Part shown: piece by piece, positions 22,274 to 31,243 of the stretch | How the letters are laid out: every line of letters starts with the position of its first letter | Numbering within the stretch: position 1 is the stretch's first letter | Source: Bacillota bacterium | GTDB taxonomy: Bacteria; Bacillota; Clostridia; Christensenellales; SZUA-584 | DNA: 64,000 nt | NCBI GenBank assembly: GCA_023459495.1 | Contig: JAEWTL010000085.1 | Span: 62,001-126,000, forward strand | Direction: 5' to 3' | The notes under the pieces: generated by a model | What the model was told of the DNA's origin: nothing | What the model saw: only the letters and a program-made list of their open reading frames with translations | Database searches by the model: none | Translations under genes and position numbers: made by a program

Positions 22274-24574
22274 TTATCTTTTTAAACTGAGCAGCTCTAT
22301 GATAGGCCCCAAAAACGCATATTTACATTTTACCCCGGTTTCGGGATGGTCAATGAACTTCCCGAAAACTCTTCTCTTGTAAGCGAAGCTGCACTGGAAT
22401 TTCGAGATGCATTCAATCAGTTGTTCCTTCAAATCATCGTTGGTTTTTGCCACCGGATTCTTCAATGTCACTTCGATTGTTTCATCCGGCGTAATACCGC
22501 GCAGGCAGACTTCGGTTGTCTTCCTCGCGTCATAGCTGAAGTCTTTCTTTAGTCCATTCGAGGCAACTTCAACGGAATCACAGCTTGCGATATCCCTGAA
22601 CTGCAGCGTGTAGTTTCTCCTCGCAGGCAGATGGGAGACGTCGCCCTCGGGCTGATGGATGATAAATTTCAGCTCACTTTCGGATTCTGCAACGGCAAAC
22701 GCTGTGATGCACGAAACACCGGCTTCAAACGTGTTATCCTCGCCCTGATCCTCATACAGTCTGAAGACATTGTTGCCCCGGTAAATCTGTATGGTCATAT
22801 CGGCGGGGTTCCGCCAGTCGTTCGTTTCGCCCTCCGAAGCCATCGGGATGATCGCGCCTTCCTTTGCCAGCACGGGTATGCTTTCGATTCCACGGTACAT
22901 GGCTACGGTTTTCTCACCCTCGTAGATGTACCCGTTGAAGATATCCGTATATCTGCCTTTGGGAAGCCAGACCTTCACGCAGGCCATGTTGGTACGGGGA
23001 TCTGTCTTCCGGGTGATGGGGGCGACGATCAGCTCGCTGCCGAAGAAATACTGGTTCTTTACCCCGTAAGCTTCGCTGTTGCCGGGGTATTGGTAATATA
23101 TCGGTTCAATCAAAGCGATGCCGTCCCTATGCGTGCGGCTGTTCATGGAGTAGATGTAGGGGATCAGCCGGTGGCGCAGCCGCAGCAGATTCTGCGTCAG
23201 CTCACGGACGTCGTAACGGAACTTCCACGGCTCCTTGCCCATGAACTCGTTGCTGGTGGAGTGCAGCCGCATGATGGGGCTGAATATGCCAAACTGTATC
23301 CATCTTAGATAGAGCTCATCGTCCCTGCGGCCCATGTGATGCCCGGCGATATCGTGGCTCCACCAGGTATACCCGACGTTGGTTGCGTTGGCGGTGAAAT
23401 AGGGCTGGAAGTTGAGGCAACGCCAGCTGATAGTAGTATCCCCGGAAAAGCCAAGCGGGAACCGATGGCTGCCCACCCCGGCATAGCGGGACAGGATCAG
23501 CGGCCGTTTGCCCTCTCCCCGGTTGTCTCTGTAGTGATAGTAGTTGAGCGCCCAGAGCGGGTCCAGCCCTTTGAGCCTTGATTTCTTGCCCTGTTGCCAG
23601 TCGATCCACCAGAAATCCACTCCGGTTTTTTCATACGGGTGGTGCAGGACTTTGAAATAGGCATCCACAAACTTCGGGTCGGCGATGTCAAACGGGATGC
23701 GTTCCCCTGTTGTCACGCCCATCTCCTTCGCCATTGCTTCATACCCGTCTTCAAACGGTGCGACTCCGTCCGCGGGGTGAAGGTTCAGCGTAACCTTAAA
23801 ATTGTGATCCTTCAGCCAGCGCAGAAAAACCTGATAGTCAGGGAACAGGTCGGTGTTCCAGCTGTAACCCGTCCACCCGGACTTATACTGTTTACCGAAC
23901 CGTCCGCGTACGTCCACCCAGTGCCAGTCCATATCGACTGTGGCTACGGTGATGGGAATCTTCTCATCAATGAAGCGCTGCATCAGTACGATATACTCTT
24001 CCTGCGTATAGGCCTTGTAGCGGCTCCACCAGTTGCCAAGCGCGAACCGCGGCACCAGCGGAACCTGACCGCTCAGCCGGAAGAAGTCCTGTATGCAGCC
24101 CCGGTAATCCTGCCCATACGCGAAGTAATACAGGTCGCGGCCCGCCGTTTCTCTGGGCAGAATCTCTCCGCCGTGGCCCAACAGCAGGCTCGTGCTGTCG
24201 TCCAGCACCGAAACGCCGCTTGTAGAGATCAGGCCGTCGGCAAGCGGTACGGGCCCGTTCGTGCCGTCGAGCGTTCTTCGCGTGCCTTTGAGATTGCCCT
24301 TGCCAAAGCGGGTGACTGTGCGCCTATTTTGCAGCGTTACGCTTTTGATGCGCAGCCGGGATTTATCGAAAACGAACGCGGCCTTGTCAGTGTGGACCGT
24401 AATGCACCCGCCGCTTTCCTCTGTGGTAAACGCGGGCTGCGCGAACTGCCGGTTCGTTACCCGCTGGGTCGGCATGTCAATGAAGCGGTTGCCTTTTTCA
24501 ACCTCCACGCGCAGGAGGCGCTCCGTAATAACGCTGAGCCGGAATCCATTGCCTGAGATCGTACTGTTTTTCAT
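22274..24574 (-). CDS. glycoside hydrolase family 31 (alpha-glucosidase/alpha-xylosidase type)
   Basis: The 766-residue protein has no signal peptide, so it should act in the cytoplasm. It has an N-terminal mutarotase-like beta domain (about 1-190), the catalytic barrel (about 200-540) and C-terminal beta domains. The nucleophile is likely Asp325 in FWWIDWQQG and the acid/base Asp379 in GFSGDTTISW. Other family motifs are ATVDMDWHWVD and SPIMRLHSTSNE. The start ATG 24574 lies behind GGAGG; a longer upstream frame has no ribosome site. It releases terminal alpha-linked glucose or xylose. It is divergent from a TetR gene and the glycosidase/transporter operon, so it is probably part of the same glycan-use locus. 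Confidence 0.93.
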   Translation of the reverse strand: MKNSTISGNGFRLSVITERLLRVEVEKGNRFIDMPTQRVTNRQFAQPAFTTEESGGCITVHTDKAAFVFDKSRLRIKSVTLQNRRTVTRFGKGNLKGTRRTLDGTNGPVPLADGLISTSGVSVLDDSTSLLLGHGGEILPRETAGRDLYYFAYGQDYRGCIQDFFRLSGQVPLVPRFALGNWWSRYKAYTQEEYIVLMQRFIDEKIPITVATVDMDWHWVDVRGRFGKQYKSGWTGYSWNTDLFPDYQVFLRWLKDHNFKVTLNLHPADGVAPFEDGYEAMAKEMGVTTGERIPFDIADPKFVDAYFKVLHHPYEKTGVDFWWIDWQQGKKSRLKGLDPLWALNYYHYRDNRGEGKRPLILSRYAGVGSHRFPLGFSGDTTISWRCLNFQPYFTANATNVGYTWWSHDIAGHHMGRRDDELYLRWIQFGIFSPIMRLHSTSNEFMGKEPWKFRYDVRELTQNLLRLRHRLIPYIYSMNSRTHRDGIALIEPIYYQYPGNSEAYGVKNQYFFGSELIVAPITRKTDPRTNMACVKVWLPKGRYTDIFNGYIYEGEKTVAMYRGIESIPVLAKEGAIIPMASEGETNDWRNPADMTIQIYRGNNVFRLYEDQGEDNTFEAGVSCITAFAVAESESELKFIIHQPEGDVSHLPARRNYTLQFRDIASCDSVEVASNGLKKDFSYDARKTTEVCLRGITPDETIEVTLKNPVAKTNDDLKEQLIECISKFQCSFAYKRRVFGKFIDHPETGVKCKYAFLGPIIELLSLKR

Positions 24575-24746
24575 AATGACCTCCGGAAGCTTCGTGAAAG
24601 TATATTTATGCCAAATGTTGCTGCGGTTTATATTGTAAAGCCCTTTTTGCTGTACGGCAACAAAAATATTGCGGGATTGATTCGTGCGGGCGCTTTTGCA
24701 TGTGGTATACTGTAAGACAACCCGGATTTTAGGGAGGTGTACTGCT

Positions 24747-25355
24747 TTGGGGGAACCGAATACACGCGAACGCATTCTGCAGGTGGCGGAGGGGCAGTTT
24801 GTCGCCATGGGCATTGAAAAGACCCAGATGATCGACATCGCTGTTGCCAGCGGCATCAACCGCCGCACTCTGTACCGCTATTTCCCCACCAAAGATCTGC
24901 TGGCCTTCGAGGTGGAGATGATCGTCATGGAGCGGATACAGAGCTACATGGGTTCGCTTGCTGACGGAGCATCATCGGGTACGGGCCTGCAGCGCGTCCG
25001 GGAGTATTTTGACCGCGTCGACATAGGCCGCATTGAGAACCTACTGAAGTTCACGGCGGAATTCGACCGGTACTTCCAAAACGACTATCCCGACAGCGAA
25101 CTGACGAGAAAGTTTATCGAAAGTATCAATCCGCAAGGCGACCCGCTTTTCCGTGCCATTGGGCAGGGCATCGCGGATGGCTCGATTCGCGGCGATAAGA
25201 CCGCCGCGGAGCTGTATCACTTCATCACACAAAGCTTCTTTGCGCTTTTCCAGCGCCTGATTCTGCGGCGCAATCACCTGAAGGACGAATATTGCGGCGA
25301 CGTCGATTTTGAAAAACTGTTCAAGGAAATGATGATCAAGGCCATCAGCGCCTGA
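24747..25355 (+). CDS. TetR family transcriptional regulator of the glycan locus
   Basis: The 202-residue protein starts at TTG 24747, seven bases after GGGAGG. The N-terminal helix-turn-helix contains TRERILQVAEGQFVAMGIEK, then IAVASGINRRTLYRYFPTKD. The C-terminal domain is helical and binds an unknown ligand; it includes ELYHFITQSFFALFQRLILR. The gene lies between the divergent GH31 gene and the operon starting at 25477, whose promoter carries a perfect 18-base palindrome. It is the most likely repressor acting there. TetR control of a glycoside hydrolase locus is less common than AraC or LacI control. Confidence 0.9.
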   Translation: MGEPNTRERILQVAEGQFVAMGIEKTQMIDIAVASGINRRTLYRYFPTKDLLAFEVEMIVMERIQSYMGSLADGASSGTGLQRVREYFDRVDIGRIENLLKFTAEFDRYFQNDYPDSELTRKFIESINPQGDPLFRAIGQGIADGSIRGDKTAAELYHFITQSFFALFQRLILRRNHLKDEYCGDVDFEKLFKEMMIKAISA

Positions 25356-25396
25356 AAAACGTTTTGCATTTTCGCACTCTTTATGCGCGGGATTCG

Positions 25397-25425
25397 TTGA
25401 CAAACGAAGCGCGGCGTATTATGAT
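25397..25425 (+). promoter_or_regulatory. promoter of the glycoside hydrolase operon
   Basis: A perfect TTGACA at 25397-25402 and TATGAT at 25420-25425 are separated by 17 bases. Confidence 0.8.
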
Positions 25426-25433
25426 AATTTTAG

Positions 25434-25451
25434 ATGCCACACGTGTGGCAT
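25434..25451 (+). promoter_or_regulatory. perfect 18-base palindromic operator
   Basis: ATGCCACACGTGTGGCAT is fully self-complementary and begins about two bases after the predicted transcript start. A repressor bound here would block initiation. The adjacent TetR regulator is the obvious candidate. No full second copy is seen upstream of the GH31 gene. Confidence 0.75.
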
Positions 25452-25476
25452 GACGGAACACAGTGAGGTGCCGGCC

Positions 25477-27324
25477 ATGCTTCAGACCGTGGAAGGAACG
25501 CTCAAAAATAGTCCAAAAGGCTTTTCGCTTTCCAGCAGCAAGGGGGGTATCCGTATTGATACCGCGGAATGCAGGCTTTTTTTGTTACTGAAAGAGAACG
25601 GGCAACATTTCGTTTTACCCGTGGGCGGGCGGCAGCGCGTGTGGCGGGGCAGCAATCTTCTCTGGATACTGCCCGAAGCGATTACCAGCAATGAAAAGGC
25701 TATATGCCTCCGCGCGACCGGCGCGGCAATCACCATCCGACTAAAATCCAAACGATACGAAATACACATCGCCTGCGGATACTGCGAGGCGGAATATTAT
25801 GATAACCGGCCCCGCTGCGATTTCTTCTGCGCTCCGTATGAATTCTGCATACCGGGCGGCGACAAGTTTGCTCGTACACTTGCGGCGTTTTACTGGGACA
25901 GCATGCTTCCGATGGTGACGGAGAAGACGGCAGCGCGGCGCAGCCGATTCAGCAAAGGCTTCGTGCTGAGCACACTGCAGAAAGGCGCTTATCCCGGGAC
26001 GTATCCGGATGTGGACCACGAGTTTCAGATCAAAGGCAGGCTCGCTTTCGGTGACGCGCTGGATACTGATATCGTACGGCGAATGATGGAGCTGCAGATT
26101 GATGTGATGCGCCGGGACCCCTCCGGAAGGTGGCGTAACCCGTGCGCGATACAGCCGGGCGGCAGGCGCGAATACCACGTGCCGCGCAGAAGCAAGAACC
26201 TACAGCAGCGCGCCGTGATGTTTCTGCTCACGGGCAACATTGAGCTCATCGAGTCCGCGTGGCTCTACTGCTGCCGGACCAAAAATATGGAATGGCTGCG
26301 GGAGCATATCGGCGATCTCGAAAACACCATCGGCCTTGTTGAGGCCCACATCGACGAAGGCTTTCGGCTGTGGTCGGATGTCTACTACGAGGATCAGGTC
26401 ATCAAGGACGGAAGGGAAACCATCGCGCAGGCGTTTGCGGTACACAGTTTCCGGCTGCTGTCCGAACTCGAAAGCCTGCTTGGCAGAGATGAGCAGGCGG
26501 GGAAATATACGCGCATCTCGCAGGGCCTTGCGGATACACTTGTAAAGCCTCTGCCCGAGGGTTATTGGGACGACGCCAACCACCGGTTCATCGACTGGGT
26601 GGACAGGAAAGGCGGCGTACACGACCATATCCATCTGCTGGCCAACGAGCTGCCACTGTTGTTTGGCTGTGCGGATGCAGCCCAGCGGATGCATGTCGAA
26701 CGGCTGCTGGAGGAGCACAAAGAAGTGCTGTGGAAATTCCCCAGCTTTGTGGCGGCAAAGATCGAGGAGTACAGCGATGACGAGATCGGCACGGGCGGGC
26801 CGTACGACCTGTGCGCAGCAGGCCGATACTGGTGCTGGGACGCGGCCTATTGGCGGGACCGGCGCGATTGCACCCTGCTGCACGCTCAGCTTGAGACCGT
26901 GGCGGCGCAGGCCGAGGCCGACGGTTTCATTGTGGGCGAGCGGTACGACATGAACTATATTTACTATCCGAGCGATAAAATGTGGCATGGCGCGGCGCAT
27001 TACTACGAGTACCCCAACGTGTTCGCCTGGGTGCTGCTGCATGAGTATCTGGGAATCCGTCCGCAGCCGGACTGCGACTATCTGATCAGCCCGCGAGTGG
27101 ACGGAGAGGGAAGTGTCCGCTTTGCAGCGCTACGATATACTATGGACACGAAACAATTTTCAATAACCAATGAGGGCGGCAGGATCATGACGGTGCGGGT
27201 CGACCTAGCAGCCATCTATCCGGATGCAAAACAGATCCGCACGGAACAAGGCAATGCGCTTGCCACGGGCGAGCGATTGGGTGTTCAGCCGGGTGAGACC
27301 ATCAAACTAGATGTGATCAGGTAA
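25477..27324 (+). CDS. (alpha/alpha)-barrel glycosidase-like protein
   Basis: The 615-residue protein lacks a signal peptide. It has an N-terminal beta domain (about 1-120) and a large helical region (about 130-550) with the rhythm of (alpha/alpha)6-barrel glycosidases such as the GH63, GH78 or debranching-enzyme groups. Examples are IDEGFRLWSDVYYEDQVIKD, GYWDDANHRFIDWVD and RYWCWDAAYWRD. Candidate acids are the Asp/Glu in these stretches, but the catalytic pair cannot be assigned. The start ATG 25477 has GAGGTG six bases upstream; ATG 25450 lies inside the palindrome and is not likely. It leads the operon with GH2, a transporter and GH38, so it probably trims an oligosaccharide in the cytoplasm. 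Confidence 0.75.
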   Translation: MLQTVEGTLKNSPKGFSLSSSKGGIRIDTAECRLFLLLKENGQHFVLPVGGRQRVWRGSNLLWILPEAITSNEKAICLRATGAAITIRLKSKRYEIHIACGYCEAEYYDNRPRCDFFCAPYEFCIPGGDKFARTLAAFYWDSMLPMVTEKTAARRSRFSKGFVLSTLQKGAYPGTYPDVDHEFQIKGRLAFGDALDTDIVRRMMELQIDVMRRDPSGRWRNPCAIQPGGRREYHVPRRSKNLQQRAVMFLLTGNIELIESAWLYCCRTKNMEWLREHIGDLENTIGLVEAHIDEGFRLWSDVYYEDQVIKDGRETIAQAFAVHSFRLLSELESLLGRDEQAGKYTRISQGLADTLVKPLPEGYWDDANHRFIDWVDRKGGVHDHIHLLANELPLLFGCADAAQRMHVERLLEEHKEVLWKFPSFVAAKIEEYSDDEIGTGGPYDLCAAGRYWCWDAAYWRDRRDCTLLHAQLETVAAQAEADGFIVGERYDMNYIYYPSDKMWHGAAHYYEYPNVFAWVLLHEYLGIRPQPDCDYLISPRVDGEGSVRFAALRYTMDTKQFSITNEGGRIMTVRVDLAAIYPDAKQIRTEQGNALATGERLGVQPGETIKLDVIR

Positions 27325-27336
27325 CGGAGGGTTTTC

Positions 27337-29748
27337 ATGAGAACAGTGATTCCGATGAACGATGACTGGCGTTACATGCCGGAATGCCGGAAAGGCTGTA
27401 CGCAGCAGGATTTCGATGAGAGTGGGTTTGCTTCCGTGCGCCTGCCGCACACCAACATCGAGTTGCCGTACAACAATTTCGACGAGAAAGCGTTCCAGTT
27501 TGTGAGCTGCTACCGCAGACATTTCACGGTAGATGCTCAGCCGGGACAGCGCGTATGGCTGCACTTTGAAGGTGTAATGGCTGCCGCCGAAGTCTACCTG
27601 AACGGCGAACGCATCGGCGGACACGCCGGCGGATACACCCCGTTTGCCTGTGAACTGACCGGACGCGTACGCAGTGGCGATAACGTGGTGGCAGTTGTGG
27701 TGGATTCAACCGAGCGCACAGACATCCCGCCTTTCGGCTTTGTGATCGACTATCTGACCTGCGGCGGTATCTACCGCGAGGTTTGGCTGGAGTATACCGA
27801 ACCCGTTTTTGTGCGCAACGTGCAGGTAAAAACACCGCAGGCAGAAAACGGCGGGCGGAGTGTCGAAGCAGATGTATATATCGACAACGCGCAGGGTGTG
27901 AAGGGCGACTATGTGCTGCGCTTTGAATTGGCGGGGAAGGATGGCGTCACGGCCAGATACGAGCAGCCCGTACGGCTTTCCGGCGCGGCGGAAGAGAAGC
28001 TCACGGCTTCGTTTGACGCAGGCAAGGTAGCGCTTTGGAGCCTTGATGATCCTAGTTTGTATACGCTGAGCTTGCGGCTTATGGGGGAAGGCGGCCTGAT
28101 TGACGAATACAAGACACGCTTCGGCTTCCGGGATGCGCGCTTTACGGAGAGTGGGTTTTACCTCAACGGGGAGCGGATCAAGCTGCGTGGGCTCAACCGG
28201 CACCAAAGTTATCCCTACGTGGGTTATGCGATGCCCAAAAGCGCACAGCGCCGCGACGCGGAAATTTTAAAGCAGGAGCTGGGCGTCAACCTCGTCCGCA
28301 CGTCCCATTACCCGCAGTCGAAGCACTTCCTCGACCGCTGCGATGAACTGGGGCTGCTTGTTTTTGAGGAGATCCCCGGCTGGCAGCACATCGGCGGGGA
28401 GGAATGGAAGCAGAATTCGATCCATTCTGTGGAGGAGATGGTGACGCGGGACTGGAACCACCCGTCCATTGTGCTTTGGGGTGTGCGTATCAACGAGTCG
28501 CAGGACGACGATGCGCTGTATAAGGCAACCAACGAGCTGGCTCGCAGGCTGGACGGCACGCGGCAGACGGGCGGCGTGCGCAACTTCGGCGGCAGCCATC
28601 TGTTCGAGGACGTATATACCTATAACGACTTTATACACAAGGGTACCAACGAGGCGCTGGAGAAGCCGGAAAAGATTGCGCGCGGGCATGTGCCGTATAT
28701 GGTGACGGAGCATAACGGCCACATGTTTCCCACCAAGAAATTCGACTGTGAGGAGAAGCGCGTGGAGCATGCGCTTCGGCACCTGCGCGTACTCGATGCG
28801 ATGTACGGTACGCCGGGTATTTCCGGAGCCATCGGCTGGTGCATGAGCGATTACAACACCCACAAGGACTTTGGCAGCGGGGATAAGATCTGCTATCACG
28901 GCGTGACGGATATGTTTCGTTTGCCCAAGGAGGCAGCCGCGGCGTACCGGTCTCAGCAGGAGGGTGAGCCCATGATGGAGGTCGCAGCCTCGATGAATCC
29001 GGGCGAGCGCGCGGGCTCCGATATGGGCAGCGTGTACGTGTTTACCAACTGTGACGAGATCAAGCTCTACAAAAACAGCGAGTACATTGGCTCCTACCTG
29101 CCTGACCACAGTCAGTTCCCGAACCTGCCGCACCCGCCGGTGGTGATCACGGATTTTATCGGCAGCCTGATGGAGCGCAACGAAGGCTTCAGCAAACGCG
29201 AAGCCGAGCGCATCAAACGCATATTCTTCGCGATCATGCGCTACGGCGAGAAGTCGCTGCCGATCTGGTATAAGCTTTCCATGGGGGCCGCAATGCTGAA
29301 GCATCGGCTGTCCTATAAGGATGCGTCGGACCTGTTCATGCGCTATGTAGCCGGGTGGGGCAGCGCGTCCATCGAGTACGTATTTGAAGGGTATATCGGC
29401 GGCAAACTGGCTGTCACCTGCGCCAAAAGTCCCGCGGCTTCCGGCGGGCTGCGCATCCGGCCCGACAGTGAGGTGCTCGTTGAAGAGGACACTTATGACG
29501 TATGCCGCGTGGTGATCGAGCATGTGGATACGCTGGGCAATGTGATGAAGTATTCCAATGAAGTGGTGCAGCTCGGCATTGAAGGCGCAGGGGAGATTAT
29601 CGGGCCCAGCTGCCTTGCGCTGACGGGCGGTTCCGCCGCCTTCTGGGTGAAGTCCGCCGGGGAGGGCGAAATCAAACTGACAATTTCCTCGCAGCGTTTT
29701 GGCGCACAGGAATTGCGCCTGCTTGTCAAAAAAGTACCGTGCAGATAA
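27337..29748 (+). CDS. glycoside hydrolase family 2 protein
   Basis: The 803-residue protein has the GH2 order: a jelly-roll sugar-binding domain (about 1-165, with CYRRHFTV and YLNGERIGGHAGGYTPF), an Ig-like domain (about 170-270) and the catalytic barrel (about 275-560). LRGLNRHQSYPYVG and NLVRTSHYPQS are typical barrel motifs. Glu387 in LWGVRINES is the probable acid/base and Glu458 in MVTEHNGH the probable nucleophile. C-terminal beta domains follow. The family includes beta-galactosidases, beta-glucuronidases and beta-mannosidases; the exact activity is not clear. No signal peptide is present. The start follows ACGGAGGG. With GH38 in the operon, beta-mannosidase or beta-galactosidase action on a glycan fragment is plausible. 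Confidence 0.9.
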   Translation: MRTVIPMNDDWRYMPECRKGCTQQDFDESGFASVRLPHTNIELPYNNFDEKAFQFVSCYRRHFTVDAQPGQRVWLHFEGVMAAAEVYLNGERIGGHAGGYTPFACELTGRVRSGDNVVAVVVDSTERTDIPPFGFVIDYLTCGGIYREVWLEYTEPVFVRNVQVKTPQAENGGRSVEADVYIDNAQGVKGDYVLRFELAGKDGVTARYEQPVRLSGAAEEKLTASFDAGKVALWSLDDPSLYTLSLRLMGEGGLIDEYKTRFGFRDARFTESGFYLNGERIKLRGLNRHQSYPYVGYAMPKSAQRRDAEILKQELGVNLVRTSHYPQSKHFLDRCDELGLLVFEEIPGWQHIGGEEWKQNSIHSVEEMVTRDWNHPSIVLWGVRINESQDDDALYKATNELARRLDGTRQTGGVRNFGGSHLFEDVYTYNDFIHKGTNEALEKPEKIARGHVPYMVTEHNGHMFPTKKFDCEEKRVEHALRHLRVLDAMYGTPGISGAIGWCMSDYNTHKDFGSGDKICYHGVTDMFRLPKEAAAAYRSQQEGEPMMEVAASMNPGERAGSDMGSVYVFTNCDEIKLYKNSEYIGSYLPDHSQFPNLPHPPVVITDFIGSLMERNEGFSKREAERIKRIFFAIMRYGEKSLPIWYKLSMGAAMLKHRLSYKDASDLFMRYVAGWGSASIEYVFEGYIGGKLAVTCAKSPAASGGLRIRPDSEVLVEEDTYDVCRVVIEHVDTLGNVMKYSNEVVQLGIEGAGEIIGPSCLALTGGSAAFWVKSAGEGEIKLTISSQRFGAQELRLLVKKVPCR

Positions 29749-29789
29749 AACGAATATCAGCCCAATATCATACGAAAGGAAGCATCCTT

Positions 29790-31199
29790 ATGTACGACGA
29801 AAGCGTTATGCCCGAACAGGCGGGCAGCACTCCGGCGCCGCGGCCGTTTCCGCTCTGGCGCATCATCCTGTTCTCGCTGGGCTACTGCGGCAACATCATC
29901 ATCGGCACGGTTGCGGGGCTTGCCACCTATTTCTATGTGCCACCGGAAAGCGGGCAGGCCGATTTCCCGCAATACCTTTCGACGACCACGTGGCTGGGTT
30001 TCACCATCTTTGGCGTGATCATGTTCGTATCGAACCTTATCCCCATGGTGCTCGGACCGTTCGTGGCGTCCTGGAGCGACCGCAGCAGATCCCGGCTGGG
30101 ACGACGGCGCGTATTTCTCGTCGCGTCCTTTCTGCCGATTGCGGTGCTGTCCTACATGATCTTCACGCCGCCGGTCAGCGGCGTCAGCGCACTGAACGCG
30201 TGGTACCTGCTCGCGGTGATGGTTCTGCTGGGCGTTTTCCGGGGCCTTAACGGCGTCTCCAACGCTGTCGCGCCGGAATTTGGCACCACCAGCAAGATCA
30301 TGATGCGCTTCAGCACGTTCAGTTCGGTAGGCTGGATATTGGGCTACCTCATCGGCTCGCAGGTGATTTACCTGATCAAGGACACATTCGCTTCCTCCGG
30401 CATGACGACTCTGGACGCTTTCCGCTTTACCGCATTGCTGCTCATCGGCATCGGCTGCGTGATCTCCGTGTTCCAGTTTGCCGTTATTAACGAGAAGAAA
30501 TTCGGTCGGGGCGTCTCCTCCTCGGTGAAGGTGGGGCCTGCGCTTTTGATCGCCTTCAAAAACAAGCAGTATGTCCGGTATGTGCTCGCGAATCAGGTGT
30601 ACTGCTGGGGCGATGCCATATTCAACACGGGCCTGATCTATTTTGTGACCGTCAACTATGGCCTGCCCGAATACATGATGACGGTATTCGGCGGCGCGCT
30701 CATCGGAATCAGCCTGCTATTGTACCCACTGGTCAACATTGTGGTGAAAAGAACGGGCAAAAAGCCGGTATTTCTGTTCTCGCTGATGCTTATGACATGC
30801 TGCCTCGCATTGTTTGCTTTCCCGAACCTGATTCCGCTTGATAAGCTGGTGGTAGCATGGATCATCGTGGGACTGGCGTCGGTGTACTCCGCGGTAACGG
30901 GCATCATTCCCAGCGCAATCAGCAATGAAATCATCCGGGAGGACTGTGTGCGCACCGGCGTACCCAATGAAGCGGCTTACAACGCCGCGGGAGGCCTGAT
31001 CACCGCGATACCGGCTAACCTGCCCGCGCTGATCATCCCGTCGATACTGCTGCTGGGCAAGAGCCCGGAGAATCACCTCGGCATTTCGCTCGTGGCCATC
31101 GTCAGTGGCGTCTGTCTGTTGCTTGCGGTTCTGCTGATTCAACTGGTCTACAACGAGAAAAAGGTCGTGACGTCGCTCAAGGAGCATGGTTACGAATGA
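29790..31199 (+). CDS. GPH-family (MelB-like) sugar:cation symporter
   Basis: The 469-residue protein has about 12 membrane helices and the features of glycoside-pentoside-hexuronide transporters. These are an N-terminal FSLGYCGNIIIG, the loop GPFVASWSDRSRSRLGRRR between helices, and a central cytoplasmic loop ending in AFKNKQYVRYVLANQ. It should import an oligosaccharide or glycoside with a cation. The start ATG 29790 follows AAAGGA. It is placed between GH2 and GH38, which implies that the glycan fragments enter intact and are cut inside the cell by the signal-less enzymes around it. Confidence 0.88.
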   Translation: MYDESVMPEQAGSTPAPRPFPLWRIILFSLGYCGNIIIGTVAGLATYFYVPPESGQADFPQYLSTTTWLGFTIFGVIMFVSNLIPMVLGPFVASWSDRSRSRLGRRRVFLVASFLPIAVLSYMIFTPPVSGVSALNAWYLLAVMVLLGVFRGLNGVSNAVAPEFGTTSKIMMRFSTFSSVGWILGYLIGSQVIYLIKDTFASSGMTTLDAFRFTALLLIGIGCVISVFQFAVINEKKFGRGVSSSVKVGPALLIAFKNKQYVRYVLANQVYCWGDAIFNTGLIYFVTVNYGLPEYMMTVFGGALIGISLLLYPLVNIVVKRTGKKPVFLFSLMLMTCCLALFAFPNLIPLDKLVVAWIIVGLASVYSAVTGIIPSAISNEIIREDCVRTGVPNEAAYNAAGGLITAIPANLPALIIPSILLLGKSPENHLGISLVAIVSGVCLLLAVLLIQLVYNEKKVVTSLKEHGYE

Positions 31200-31243
31200 G
31201 GGCATGCCGGAAGCAATAAGCATTTGACGCCTTGGAGGTTGCT

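Noticed and set aside
28267..29523. 418-codon open frame opposite the GH2 gene
   Set aside because: It is fully contained in a gene with intact catalytic motifs and has the composition of an antisense shadow.
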